Shown here piece by piece: positions 10,661 to 21,852 of a stretch of 64,000 nt of DNA (position 1 is its first letter; every line of letters starts with the position of its first letter). This DNA is from Voacanga thouarsii (lineage: Eukaryota > Streptophyta > Magnoliopsida > Gentianales > Apocynaceae): assembly GCA_026120185.1 (NCBI GenBank), contig JANUWF010001479.1, positions 124,001 to 188,000 on the forward strand. The letters are read 5' to 3'. The notes under the pieces are model-generated. The model saw nothing but the letters and a program-made list of their open reading frames with translations, was not told the origin of the DNA and searched no databases. The position numbers were made by a program, and so were the translations under genes.

Positions 10661-12165
10661 AAGCCAAGAAAAACCTCACATGTAATGTTCTCTATCTAGA
10701 GTCCATATCAATGGTTGGATCAACTTTCACTTGGATTGTTGATTCAGGAGCCACTGATCATATTTATAACTCCTTGGAGGGGTTTAGAAAGATAAGTTGA
10801 CTCAAGAAGGGCGAACATGGATTACGCGTGGGAAATGGAGCACAAGTCTGGGCCCTTATAGTGGGAGAGTTGGATCTTGTTTTTTATTGTAATAAAAAAG
10901 TGGTTTTAATAGATATTTTATATGTACCTGATTTTCACCAGAATTTGATTTTAGTTGCAAAACTTATAAATCAAGGATATTATGTATCTTTCTATTCTGG
11001 TATTTCTATTAGTAGAGATGGAGAAATATTATGTACTGGGCACATGTATAGAAATCTATTTTATTTAAACCCTATTAATAATCAATTAAATAACGCTCAA
11101 TCTGAACTTTAACTAAGAAGAGAAAGACTAATATCAATGACTCATATCTTTAGCATCTGAGGTTGGGTCACATCAACTCAACCAGGATTCATAGGCTAAT
11201 CCATGATGGGCCTTTGGGCACATTGAGATTGAAAAATTGGCCTCAATGTGAATTTTGCCTGATGAAAAAGATGACCAAAATGTCTTTTATCCCTAAGGCG
11301 GATAGGGCCAAGGAGGTATTGAGTCTTATTCATACTGATATGTGTGGTCTATTGTCTACATCAACTAGAGGAGGTTTTGAGTTCTTCATCACTTTCACAG
11401 ATGATTGTACAAGGTTTGGTTACGTTTACCTTATGAGACACAAGTCTTACTTTTTTGATAAATTCAAGGAGTTTAAGGCTGAAGTGGAGCGTCAGACAGG
11501 TAAATTAATCAAGACCTTACGATCGGATCTTGGTGGAGAATACCTCTTTAGTGAATTCAAAGACTACATGGTATATCATGAGATAGTATCCCAACTCTTT
11601 GCGCCAGGGACACCTTAGCAGAATGGAGTAGCTGAGAGAAAGGAACAGGATATTGATGGAAATGGTCAGAAGCATGATGTCTCATGCTACTCTTCCAGTA
11701 TCTTTTTGGGGATATGCCCTGGAAACAGCGGCATATATTCTGAACTTAGTGCCTTCCAAGTCAGTACCTAGGACTCCCTATGAGATGTGGACTAGGCATA
11801 AGCCAAATCATCTCAGGATATGGGGTTGTCCAGCTTATATACTGATCAAGGGACACAAGTTGGGACAAAGATCAGAATTATGCTATTTTGTTGGGTATCC
11901 AAAAGGAATAAAGGGTGGTTACTTCTATCATCCTAAGGAGCAGAAGGTACTGGTTAGTACCAATATTAGATACTTAGAGGATGATCAAAGTACTTACACT
12001 AAAGGTTCAACTAGGTTGGAACTTGAGAAGAAGTTATTTTCGGAAGCAACTTCTTCTGACCCAATTGTGAACAAGAAGAGGCACAAGAGCTTGTACAAAT
12101 GGTGCCTCGTCGCAGTGAGAGAATGTCTAGGGTTCCAGATAGATAGTATGGAGAAGCTTTTGAGT
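10661..12165 (+). pseudogene. Copia protease and integrase region, decayed
   Basis: Protease is marked by FTWIVDSGATDHI near 10727, where DSG is the aspartic active site. The gag-pre-integrase segment begins at HLRLGHI (near 11155) and includes the CEFC zinc pair. The integrase core keeps HTDMCG, FTDDCTRFGY and RSDLGGEY, matching the D,D-35-E arrangement. Stops and frame changes interrupt it, for example the TAG in the PGTPQQNG motif near 11616. Integrase joins the DNA copy to the genome. Confidence 0.88.
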
Positions 12166-13430
12166 TGGTCTCTGATCATCAGGAACAAGACCCCACTAGA
12201 TACGAGGAGACAATTGTTGATGCCGATGCAAATCTATGGCATGAAGCAATGAAAGCCGAGATTGAGTCTTTGGACTTCAATCAGGTTTGGGATCTTATAA
12301 CTTCACCTGAAGGGATAAAACCCATTGGGTGTAAGTGGGTGTACAAGAGGAAGAGGAGAGCGGATGGGAAGGTGAAAACCTTCAAAGTTAGGCTTATGGC
12401 GAAAGGGTATACTCAGAAAGAAATGATTAATTATGAGGAAACCTTTTTCCCTGTAGCCATGCTTAAATCTCTATCTTCCTTGCCATCGCATGTCACTATG
12501 ACTACGAGATATGGCAAATGGATGTCAAGACGGCATTTTTAAATGGCCATCTTAGCAATGACATCTATATGTCCCAACCGGAAGGTTTTATTGCTGAAAG
12601 CCAAGAACATATGGTTTGCAAGCTTAAGAAGTCCATTTATAGACTTAAGCATGCATCGAGGGCGTGGAACATTCGTTATGATAAGACTGTATGGTTTTAT
12701 TCAAAACGAGGATGAACCATGCGTGTACAAGAAACTTGAGGAGTTTAATGTGGTTTTTCTTGTCTTGTATGTGGATGATATTCTACTCATTAGAAATGAT
12801 GTAGGGTTATTGTTATCTACAAAGGTTTGGCTATCTAGTCAATTTAGTATGAAGGACTTGGGAGAAGCCAGCTACATTACCGGATTAGACTTCTTAGAAA
12901 TAGGAAGTAGAGAATGTTAGGATTATCCCAAGTCGCATACATTGACAAGATGTTGACTAAGTACAGCATGGACTCATGCAAGGGAGCTCTAATGCCTTGC
13001 AGACATGGGTTGTCACTTTCTTCAAGGGACTGTTCTAAGTCTCAAGAAGAAAAAGACAGGATGAGTAGGATTCCCTACGCTTCGGTTGTGGGAAGTCTCA
13101 TGTACGCCATACTATGTACTAGGCCAGATATCTGCTTTACCGTAGGCTTAGTTAGCAGATATCAGTCAAACCTAGGGGAGGTTCTTTGGCATGCTGTAAA
13201 GCATATTCTTAAGTACCTCAAAGGAACCTTGGAACCACAAGGAGGGGAAGCATATTGTGAAGTAGTACCACAATGAGGGGATTTCATTCAGAGACGGGAA
13301 GTGGTGGTGGTACAGATTGTCTCCGAGAACAATCTAGTAGATCCATTCACCAAGTCTTTGGCTGAGAGGGTCTTCAAGAGACACTTAGACGGCATTATGG
13401 TGGGCACCTATGGACTTACCTAGTCTTAGA
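12165..13430 (+). pseudogene. Copia reverse transcriptase with truncated RNase H
   Basis: The reverse transcriptase has CKWVYKRKRRADG, MDVKTAFLNGHL, an intact catalytic YVDDILL near 12768, and SRIPYASVVGSLMYA. It is spread over several frames. RNase H should follow LKYLKGTL near 13230. Instead the sequence jumps within about 70 bp to the terminal motif ENNLVDPFTKSLAERVF, so the catalytic body of RNase H is missing. The last codons end at 13421-13423, just before the polypurine tract. Confidence 0.88.
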
Positions 13431-13433
13431 GTG

Positions 13434-13445
13434 CAATTGGGAGAT
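13434..13445 (+). other. Copia polypurine tract
   Basis: CAATTGGGAGAT directly precedes the 3' LTR. It resembles the common copia tract AAGTGGGAGAT with partial decay. Confidence 0.8.
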
Positions 13446-15469
13446 TGTTGGAATATGTGCCCTCTTAGACTAGTTTTCTGATGAAAATATCGAATATGTT
13501 AATAAAAGAATTTATTTTCAGAAATCGTTTGTGAATTTATTTTCTTTATTTGTGTATATTTTCGTTTGGAATAGACTCATTGTGTTTAAATAAGTGATCC
13601 ATGTGAATGGAGGTCTTTCACAGTAAGGTATGGATCATGGGTTATTTAAACACATAAATAGTTGTTCTTAACCGATTGATGAGAATGAGAATCTCTTCAT
13701 GTTTAGGTTATTATGTTATGAATTCCAAATGGGGAATGGCTTACCTTTAGCCAGTGAGTAGTCCACTCACTTCATGACATAGGCGTATTTCGAATACGTA
13801 GAACATGACCTGTAGTAGTGTTTTCTAAAAAGTACTATATGGTAGAAACCTAAATTACTACCGCTACAGCGTGCATTAGTACTCTATGACTTGAGTATGA
13901 GTTGGTGGTCTGGCGAAGTTGGAAGCATATGCTTTGATATGCTATAGTTGAGGTTCTATCGGAGGGCCAATATACTTGCATGTTGGGTATGTGTAACTAG
14001 TTAGTTAAGACAGACTTATACAAGATAGTTTCTACACTATATCGCCCCTTGTGGTTATCTGAATGATCTAAATATCCAGAGCCCTGGGAAACGTGACTTG
14101 GATGTTTGCTTTAGGGTAGCTCCCTTGGAAAGCGAAAACACTCCAGGAAGTCATGGATTATTGGACTAAAAGTCTAAGGATGGTAGATGTCTTTTAGAGA
14201 GGTGTTAGTACACTTCTTCCTCTCTAAATGTATGACGATGTGTAGAGGGATATTTTAGTCATTTTATCTGTAGGTCGGAGACTTTGCTAATGCAGCATTG
14301 TCCTTGGGGTCAATATTTTCTTATGGTGATATTAGGAAATATTTAAAATGCAAAATACATCTATTTATATAATAAGGATATTTTGGTTATTTTAGTAGCC
14401 AAGGCGATGTGTCTTTTTGGTCCTCAAAATAGCCTGTAAGTCCTAATTAATTTTTGGGTTGAGAAATGATATCAGTTTAGAGAGTTTTATTTTATTCGGG
14501 TAGTCTAATTTATTATTAAATTGAAATAAAATAAATAGAGAGAAATTTATTATCCGGTTTAATTGGTTAATTAATTATTCAGGATCTAGGGCTAGTTTGA
14601 ATAATTAAAAAATTAACCGGGACTTAAACTAGAGAAAAATAATTAATACTTAATTATTTATTTAATTAAATCCCAAGAAATAAATAATTAAAATTTAATT
14701 ATTATTATTTTTTGGTTCAGTTGGGTTCATTAATTATTTATTGGGTTATTTATTTAATTTCAAGAAAAATAATTAATACTTATTATTTTGGACTTTTCGT
14801 GTCCAAAAAAAATAATAACTATTATTTTGGCCCAATAGCCTGGACCATAGGATTTTTTCGAACACAATTCAGAAGAGTTTGAGGTGAAGCCAAATTTTAT
14901 TTTGTTAATAATATTCGGGTATTAAATCTCGGGAATATTATTTTTATCAAAATAATTATTTTTAGTTTCATGACTCTTGGCCTTTTGTGTGGAAAAATAA
15001 AATTAAAAAAAAAGGGAGAAAAATGAAAGGTCTCTGTCTCTCCTTCTCGTGTGCCTGTTTAGTTTTCTGGCTCTTGGACTTCTTCACTAGGTTTTGTTTT
15101 AACTGAAGAAGCCATGCCTGGAAAATGGATGGTTAGTGCAGTGCAAAATTGGTTGATCATTTTTCCTTCATCCCAATTGTGTGCTCACCACCAGAAAATT
15201 AGGCTGGGTCATATTCCGTGAACTGGAAAGCCAAGCATTAACCGGAGGAGAAAGAGAATACCGGAACAGGAAGAAATGCAGTGCACTAGACGGGTGAAGA
15301 AGAAGCTGTATTTTCCAGGTTCAAAGCATTCTTCTTCAATCTTCAAGTTTTAAGGCTCCAAGAGGTATGTTTTCATGCCTCCATACTATCCCAATACTCT
15401 GTTTAATGTTCATGTTCTTCCATTTTTATTACCACCGTGAGCATGCTCTGTCTATGTTCAATTCCTTCA
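13446..15469 (+). repeat. Copia 3' LTR
   Basis: It is 2024 bp, starts TGTTGGAATATGTGCCC, ends CAATTCCTTCA, and is followed by GTAAC. It differs from the 5' LTR by scattered substitutions and by about 75 extra bases at 15133-15207. The extra bases lie between matching GG ends, which fits slippage or a small deletion in the other copy. Confidence 0.95.
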
Positions 15470-15474
15470 GTAAC

Positions 15475-15947
15475 GTCCCTAACCAAGTCCACCTTCATGT
15501 CATGAGGAACCATAGGACCACCCCTGACAAAGTCCACATTTATCTCTTAGCAATCCACCCTAGTTCCAAGAAGTTTCCGGTAATATTCCACAAATTCATT
15601 AGCGAGAGCCTTTGGACTATTGGTCATTCTACCATCCTCCATGAGGATTGAAGAGATGAAATTCCTCTTTTCATTTCGTCTGACAATGTTGAAGAAGTAA
15701 CGTGTATTCTTGTCAAAGTGAGCTACATACCTTCCTTTAGCAAGTTGCTGGTAGAACTTCATTTCTGCCTCCGCGATACGCCATGCTGATCGTTTACACT
15801 CCTTGAAGTGTGTAATAATTCTGATCCACAGGGTTGCCAAGTAATAGCTGTTGGGCATTGAGCACAGCCTGGTTCGCTTATTCAACACGATCGGATAGGT
15901 GAGAGAATTTCAGTTTGTTTAGTCTCCGCAAGTCACGCTTAAGCATT
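15475..15947 (-). pseudogene. LINE ORF2 segment upstream of reverse transcriptase
   Basis: On the minus strand, KRDLRRLNKLKFSHLSDRV, then AEMKFYQQLAKGRYVAHFD, and later NEFVEYYRKLLGTRVD match the part of plant LINE ORF2 between endonuclease and reverse transcriptase. It continues directly into the segment at 6139 once the copia element is removed. Frames shift at least once. It is the left-over 5' end of the truncated LINE. Confidence 0.85.
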
Positions 15948-16555
15948 TTCAACCATCAATTCTAATGCATGCAAATTTTGTCCAAAAATATGCCCAAAAA
16001 TAGAAAAATTTCAATTGCAGGAATTTAACCGTAGGAATGCAAGAAAAATCATACCTTTGTGTTCTACAATGCACGGGCAAGTAAAAGATGCAATCGTTTT
16101 GAAGAAATCCTTGCTTGAAAGGAGAGATTTGAAAGTGGGTTTTGGAAGAGAAAGTTGAAATTTTTGAAATTTTGATCTGTAAATTCAACAAAAATAAGAG
16201 GATTTTGTGTTGGATTGATATTTTTGAAGGTAAAAATGGAACTGGTGGTGTTTGGGGGTGTATAAATGACGCTGGGTTGAGAGAAAAATTGAGAAAAGTT
16301 AATTGGTTTGAAAACAAAGTGGCCAAATCAGCCACTTTAAAGAGTCAGGAGCCGGCGCCGAGCCTGGTCTGGGCCGAAAATATATATTTTTTAATATTTA
16401 ATTAATGTAAATAGAAGAATGGAAACTATGAAATTATGAAGAAAATACGATTATTTTAAAAATAAAAAATACATGAAAATAAATGAAAGCACACAAAAAT
16501 TAAATAGATGTCCCAAAATCAAAAGAAAATAAATCAATAAAGATCATTTCTTTCC
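15948..16555 (-). mobile_element. Gypsy internal region between gag and polypurine tract
   Basis: It starts with the right copy of the 16-bp LINE target duplication (15948-15963). On the minus strand, the stretch 16400-15964 is pyrimidine-rich and leader-like, with an AAAG-GTATGATTT possible splice donor near 16054. No protease, reverse transcriptase or integrase sequence occurs between gag and the 3' LTR, so this element lacks pol altogether. The 87- and 128-residue frames here match nothing I recognise. Confidence 0.6.
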
Positions 16556-17940
16556 ACGATCAAGATAATGTAGATTGTTCTCAGTATTGCCCGGAAGGGA
16601 TCCCACTTGACGATCTCCAAAGAGTTTGGTTAGTTGACCAATTTGATTCTCAAAGTTGCGTATGGATGCCTCCAAATTTCTTGTAGTTGCATCCACTCCT
16701 TGAAATCATGTTTTTGTACCACTTACTAATTGGTTAACCAATTCTTCCAGTGATAGCTTAGGCGGTGGTGTATTGTAAGGCAAGGGAGGTTGAGTCATTT
16801 GGTTCCCAAAATTAGGCAAAAGTTGCTTAGGTTGGTTTTGGTTGTTCCATGAAAAGTTAGGATGATTCCTCTAACCAGAGTTGTAAGTGGTGCTATAAGG
16901 ATTATTACCTTGTCGTCCATTGCCCACAAACGCAACTTGTTCTAATGACTCTTGTGGACCCTATACTTTGGCACTTATGATTTGGATGCCCTTCCCCATA
17001 AAAATCACAACTTACATTCATTATCTGTCCTTGGGAAGGAGATATCACAAATTGCTCTATTTTTTGCATTAATGCCTCCACCTTTGCCTCCAAAGCTACC
17101 ATCGCATCCACCTTGTATAGTCCTTAAACATGAACTCTCGACCTTGAACTACTCCATGCATAGTTATTTGTCGCAAGATTTTTAATCAAATCAAACACCT
17201 CCTTCGGGGTCTTAGAGTTAATGGAACCTCCTGCAGATGTATCAACCAATTGCCTTGTAGCAAAGCTCAAATCACTATGAAAGATTTACATTTGCATACC
17301 TAACTCGAACCCGTGATGAGGACAATTTCTAAACATCTCCTTGAACCTCTCCTAACACTCATAAAGATTCTCAAATTCTAATTATTAGAAGGCAAAAATA
17401 TTGGTCCTAAACTTGGATATTCTAGTTGGGAGAAAATATTTTGCTATGAATTTTTCAGCTAAAACATTCCAAGTGGTAATGGATCCGGCTGGCAAAGACT
17501 TTAACCAAGATTTCGCTCTATCTCTCAAAGAAAAAGAAAAAAGCCTTAGTTTGATAGCATCTTCAGAAACTCTATTCATCTTAAATATGTCATAGATTTT
17601 TAAAAAACCTGTAAGGTGGGCATTAGGATCTTCCTCAGGTAGCCCATCAAATTGTACCATGTTTTGAATTATTGAATAATGTTAGGCTTTATCTCAAAGT
17701 TATTAGTCTCTATTCTAGGTCTCTTAATACTCGAGCTCGTACTTGAAATTGCTCGGTTTCACAAAGTCATCCATAGTCCTCCTATTACCACCATTACAAT
17801 AATTGTTTAGTTGGTTAACCTACATATCTTCTCTTACCCTTTTTCTAACAACCCTGCAAATCTTTGTGAGGGTTCTCTCAATCTCAGGATCAAGATCTAC
17901 TATATCTGCTTTAGACCACCGGGTCATACACTAAAGGCAA
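16555..17940 (-). pseudogene. Athila-like gypsy gag
   Basis: Translation on the minus strand gives a typical Athila/Tat Gag: MVQFDGLPEEDPNAHLTGFL, then RLFSFSLRDRAKSWLKSLP and TTWNVLAEKFIAKYF (17660-17385). It continues with NCPHHGFE, CDFYGEGHPNHKCQ (a degenerate zinc-binding segment near 17010) and ASIRNFENQIGQLTKL near the end. Stops interrupt it, for example near 17385 and 16872. It follows the primer site at 18192-18174. Gag would be the capsid protein. Here it may be a relic used by a non-autonomous element. Confidence 0.85.
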
Positions 17941-18173
17941 GATCTACAGAAAATAGAAGATAGTGAAATTATAGAATTTACAAGTTAAACAGTTAGTACA
18001 CATTCACAAAGTAAGTTAGAAAAATTACAACATGTAGGGACATTAAATTACAAGTATACAAACAACAAAATATGACACCTATTCATACAAGAAGCATATA
18101 CACATATTCACATATTTATATATAAATATATAGATATGATTAAATCAACAAAATTCAAACTTTCATGATATTG

Positions 18174-18192
18174 TTCCCCAACAACGGTGTCA
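18174..18192 (-). other. Gypsy primer-binding site
   Basis: On the minus strand the sequence is TGACACCGTTGTTGGGGAA. It corresponds to the Athila/Tat-type TGGCGCCGTTGCCGGGGAA with C-to-T type changes. It lies about six bases after the LTR end (18199) and upstream of gag. Confidence 0.8.
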
Positions 18193-18598
18193 AAAATTTG
18201 ATGCGTAAATTTTGGGTGTATAAAAATCATTAAATTTAAATCCATCCCTTAGCCAAATTTAATTAAAACATTAATCCTAAAATATACATACGAGCAAGTA
18301 GACTCATCGTGAGTATAGTATAGGGAATTAATGAGTATCAATCCTCAAAGGAACAAGTACATACTAGTCACTTTTCATTCATTATTTAACCGATCCATTA
18401 AAGTGATAAGATAAAAAAAGAAAAATAAAGAAAAGTATATACAACTCAATGATGTGAAAATATATAATTTAGACAATTACTTTTGAAAACATGACAATGA
18501 ACTACTTAGCAAATATCACAAGTAATTATCATCTTGGTCTTATGAAGGATTAAATTAGAACCATTTCGTTTGTAATCTATGATTCCCTATCTTATAAG

Positions 18599-19961
18599 TG
18601 TTAGTGTTATGCCCTAGAGGCAATCACTTATACCTTGTATATGACACATTTTATTTTAATAAAAGGCATGATTTATCTTGCAGTTTCTTTCTTTTACTTC
18701 TATGTAAAATAACTGTGAGATAAAGTCCCTAGTACAAGACTGTGTTAAGGAAATTATGATAGAGATCATGATATGAGATTCCTACTACACTGTATAGTGT
18801 TAGTACTTAAATAGTCCCTAGTCGTAGTATTAATGAGATAGGACATCATTAATGCGTTAAGACTAGCATGTGTTAGACTTCCTGATTTGATCAGGCGGTG
18901 GTTCTCATATCCGTGAGTATTGAGATACTCAAAGTTAACACGTGGATGCTTGTTAATGGAACAAGTTCATTGGATGACCTAACTATGAGATAATCACATG
19001 GATAACTATTTAGTGCCAGTTATATAATCTCAATATAGCAAACGTGCAAGTATCCTTAGACTTGAGATCTCCAAGGTACTTTGTTTGCTAAGTATTGTGC
19101 TTTGATTCCAATCTCTGGAGCCAGATCAAGGGCCGCCTATGTGATGGATATTGGGTACATTGTGAGGTAAACGAAAGTAGTTGAAAGGGTCAATAAAGGA
19201 TTCATCACTCCTAATAGTATGGGCGAATATCTCACGACCACTTGTAGGAATTACTACTCGAGAAGTCTTTGGCCAAGGCGTATGTGTATTGGAAACAGTT
19301 CCAATTGATATACATCTAGAGTAGTGGATTCTTGGTACAAGTACACTTATATTCGGACCAAAATTAATATATATTCTGGAGGGAGTTGGCATTAATGTCG
19401 TACTCCAAACCGAATGAGATATTGTATGGTGAAAGGAGTTAATTGCACCGTATTTTGTTATTGAAGGGTTCATGTCAAGCCACTTGACTTCCTGGACTCT
19501 TGGGTGGTCATGATGTGTTGCTAGATACCGCTCGTGATTTGGGAATATGAGTTTATTAATTGATGAATTAATAAACCAATCCTAATTAGAATTAATATGA
19601 TTAGTTCTAAATTAATCAAGGATTATTAATCTCAAAGACGTTTAGATTAATTCATGTTTGCTACCAATTGACCGAGAAACCTAATAGGTCACACACAATA
19701 GAGGATTATATACTCAAGATGTTATTTGATAACATAGTGGGGTTTTATTGCGAGAGAGAAGTTGATGTGGCCAAATTATAATTAGTTATAATTTATGGGT
19801 CAATTTGTAATTCTGTGAATTTGATGGGTTCCAATTGCAATTGAAGAATTGTTTAGAATTCTTAGATGTGGTTTTATTGTAGAGTTTTTCGGGTGATTCA
19901 AGGGTCACACGAAACAACTCTAAAAACATAAAAACCAAGGGGCACACAAGAGACTCCTATC

Positions 19962-20050
<89 letters not shown>

Positions 20051-20450
20051 GTTCTCTAAGAACACCAAAACCCCTTCTTCTTCTTTTTCTCTCTGGTTTT
20101 GCTGAACAAGAAGAAAAAACCCAGCCACCATTGTTGTTTTCTGCTAGCATAGAAAAATCTTGGTGCTTGAGTGTGATCCTCCGTGTGGATTTCTATTAGA
20201 GATAATCACACACTGTGATTATAGTGGTTGGACATTCAACTCTCGTGGTGCAAGAGGATTGCTAGATCACGCCACAATCGTCAAACTTGAAGAAGGAAAG
20301 AATTTGTTTTCCACACAAATAAAGAAAGGTAAAAGTTGTTATCTTTGTTCTCTATATATGTCTTGTTTTCCACATATATGCGGATCTTGGGATGGTATCT
20401 CGTTTTAATTTTTCGTTGCGCCATATATGATATGCGTGAGATTTTCAACA
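18599..20450 (+). mobile_element. Solo LTR with perfect 5-bp target duplication
   Basis: The sequence starts TGTTAGTGTTATGCCC and ends GATTTTCAACA, with TGTT/AACA inverted ends. ATAAG flanks it exactly at 18594-18598 and 20451-20455. No internal retroelement sequence is present, so it is a solo LTR (1852 bp) left by LTR-LTR recombination. Appearance suggests Ty1/copia but this is not certain. It contains a long (CT)n tract. Open frames inside, including the repeat-encoded RERERE ones, are not genes. Confidence 0.93.
19965..20047. repeat. (CT)n microsatellite inside the solo LTR
   Basis: This is an uninterrupted CT run of about 80 bp. It sits near the 3' part of the LTR, where transcription leader sequence is expected, and yields spurious Arg-Glu repeat frames on the minus strand. 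Confidence 0.95.
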
Positions 20451-21852
20451 ATAAGTAATTTAATGGATATATTCTATCTCACCAGTCTTACTTAAAAGAT
20501 GCATTAAAATCAATCCTCATATAAATCCCTATATTTTAGGTGATTTAAAGCATGAAATTAGTTAATGAATCCATATTCTAGCAATTATCAACTAACCTTT
20601 GATTATTCAAGTTCTTGATAATTAACTCATTTTTCAAGTAAGTTAAGTGATAACAAATATGAAATTAATTAGATTAAAACCAATATCAACTCCTCTTTTA
20701 ATCAAGTTAACAATAAGAATTAATTAATCAATTTCGTATGAAAAATAAGTAATCAAATTTAAAAAAAAATAATTAATTGATCAAAGAACTAAATTAACTC
20801 AAAATCATAAATCCAAGAATAATATCTAAATATAATTAAAGAATTAAACTCATCATTATTCAAGAAAAAAAAACAAAGGAAAAATATAAATACTCATAGG
20901 CAAGTCTTTCAATTTTCAACGAAAACTCTTCTCAAAATCAATACTTCTTGAGTAATTATTTTAGAGAAAATATTGGTAGTACACTCTAAAATATTTGTCT
21001 AAGTCTCTACATTGTGCACACTTTTTTTCCTACGCAATTAGCCTTATTTATAGGCTTACAAGTTTCTTAAAAAATCCAAAATAAAAAAGGAGTATTTTCT
21101 TAATAGAATTCCAAATAAAAATAAAGAAGTCCACTAATTTAATTATTCCTGTTGAAGCCGAATTGTTTTGTAAAAGTTGTTGAAGACTGTTTCCTTTTCT
21201 TTTTCTTTGCCTGAAGCCAACTTCTATTTCATTCTTTCACAACCGGCTTCACCCGAGCCTCAAGAACCAAGCCACCTCAATTTCTTTTTCCTTTGGTCTT
21301 CTCGTCGAATGCGGCTTAGTCGTGCCACCGAGCCCACCGAGCCATCATTCTTCTTGTTGCATCCTCCCCATGATGTTCACTTTGTCCTTTTCCCTTTTCT
21401 TTGTTTACTTTGTGTTTTATGACCCTCGAGCTGCATTTATTTTCTTTTGTCCTTTTTGTCTTTTGTTGAGCCACGAAGCCATGGCTTTCTTTCTTAAAGC
21501 CTTTCACGATTTAATTAAGCCTCCCAAGATTTCACTTGTTATCTTCTTTTCTTTCTCCAATTTCTGTTTCCAATTTAGCTCTTCTGCTTTGTCTCTTCTT
21601 TTTTTCTCTTCTGCTCTGTCCTTTTAAAGCCTTGGCCCAGTGCCAGGTCTGTCTTTTTGGCCTGGTGTTGAGTCTAAACTGTAAAATTATCTAATTAGCT
21701 CCAAATTCACCTATTTTTGTATAAAATCACCAAAAAAAAAAAATTATAAGTGAAATATCAAATAGGAAGGAATATGATTAGTTATTATATCAAAAGTGTC
21801 ATAAAATATACTCAAATAATTAGGAATATATATATAAATTTAGACCCTATCA

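Larger units (their letters stand above)
6140..15469 (+). mobile_element. Full-length but defective Ty1/copia retrotransposon
   Basis: The element is about 9.3 kb. It has two long LTRs (6140-8092 and 13446-15469), a tRNA-Met-type primer site, gag-pol in the copia order (protease, integrase, reverse transcriptase) and a polypurine tract. Five-base target copies flank it: GTAAT at 6135-6139 and GTAAC at 15470-15474, differing by one substitution. It is inserted in the LINE, so it is younger than the LINE. Gag and pol contain stops and frameshifts, and most of RNase H is deleted. Confidence 0.95.
4004..15947 (-). mobile_element. 5'-truncated L1-type LINE, interrupted by a copia element
   Basis: A minus-strand LINE is bounded by exact 16-bp duplications (3988-4003 and 15948-15963). 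A short T run at the left edge (4004-4008) would be the reverse complement of its 3' A-tail. Removing the copia element (6140-15469 plus one 5-bp duplication) leaves about 2.6 kb. Only the segment before reverse transcriptase, the reverse transcriptase and the zf-RVT region remain. The endonuclease is absent, as expected for 5' truncation on insertion. Confidence 0.85.
18199..21852 (-). mobile_element. Athila-like gypsy LTR, split by a solo LTR
   Basis: On the minus strand the LTR begins TGATAGGGTCTAAATTT at 21852 and ends ...CGCATCA at 18199, just before the primer site. Removing the inserted solo LTR and one ATAAG copy leaves about 1.8 kb. It matches the LTR starts at 3934, 25295 and 26040. 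It has gypsy internal 3'-end sequence on its upstream side and gag on its downstream side, so it serves two internal regions. Confidence 0.8.

Noticed and set aside
16142..16405. 87-residue plus-strand frame
   Set aside because: It is antisense to the gypsy internal leader and resembles no known protein.
19898..20150. Arg-Glu repeat proteins on the minus strand
   Set aside because: They are translations of the (CT)n microsatellite inside a solo LTR.
21177..21627. Hydrophobic plus-strand frames rich in Phe and Ser
   Set aside because: They lie in the gypsy LTR and come from T- and C-rich sequence; no start context, domain or conserved pattern.
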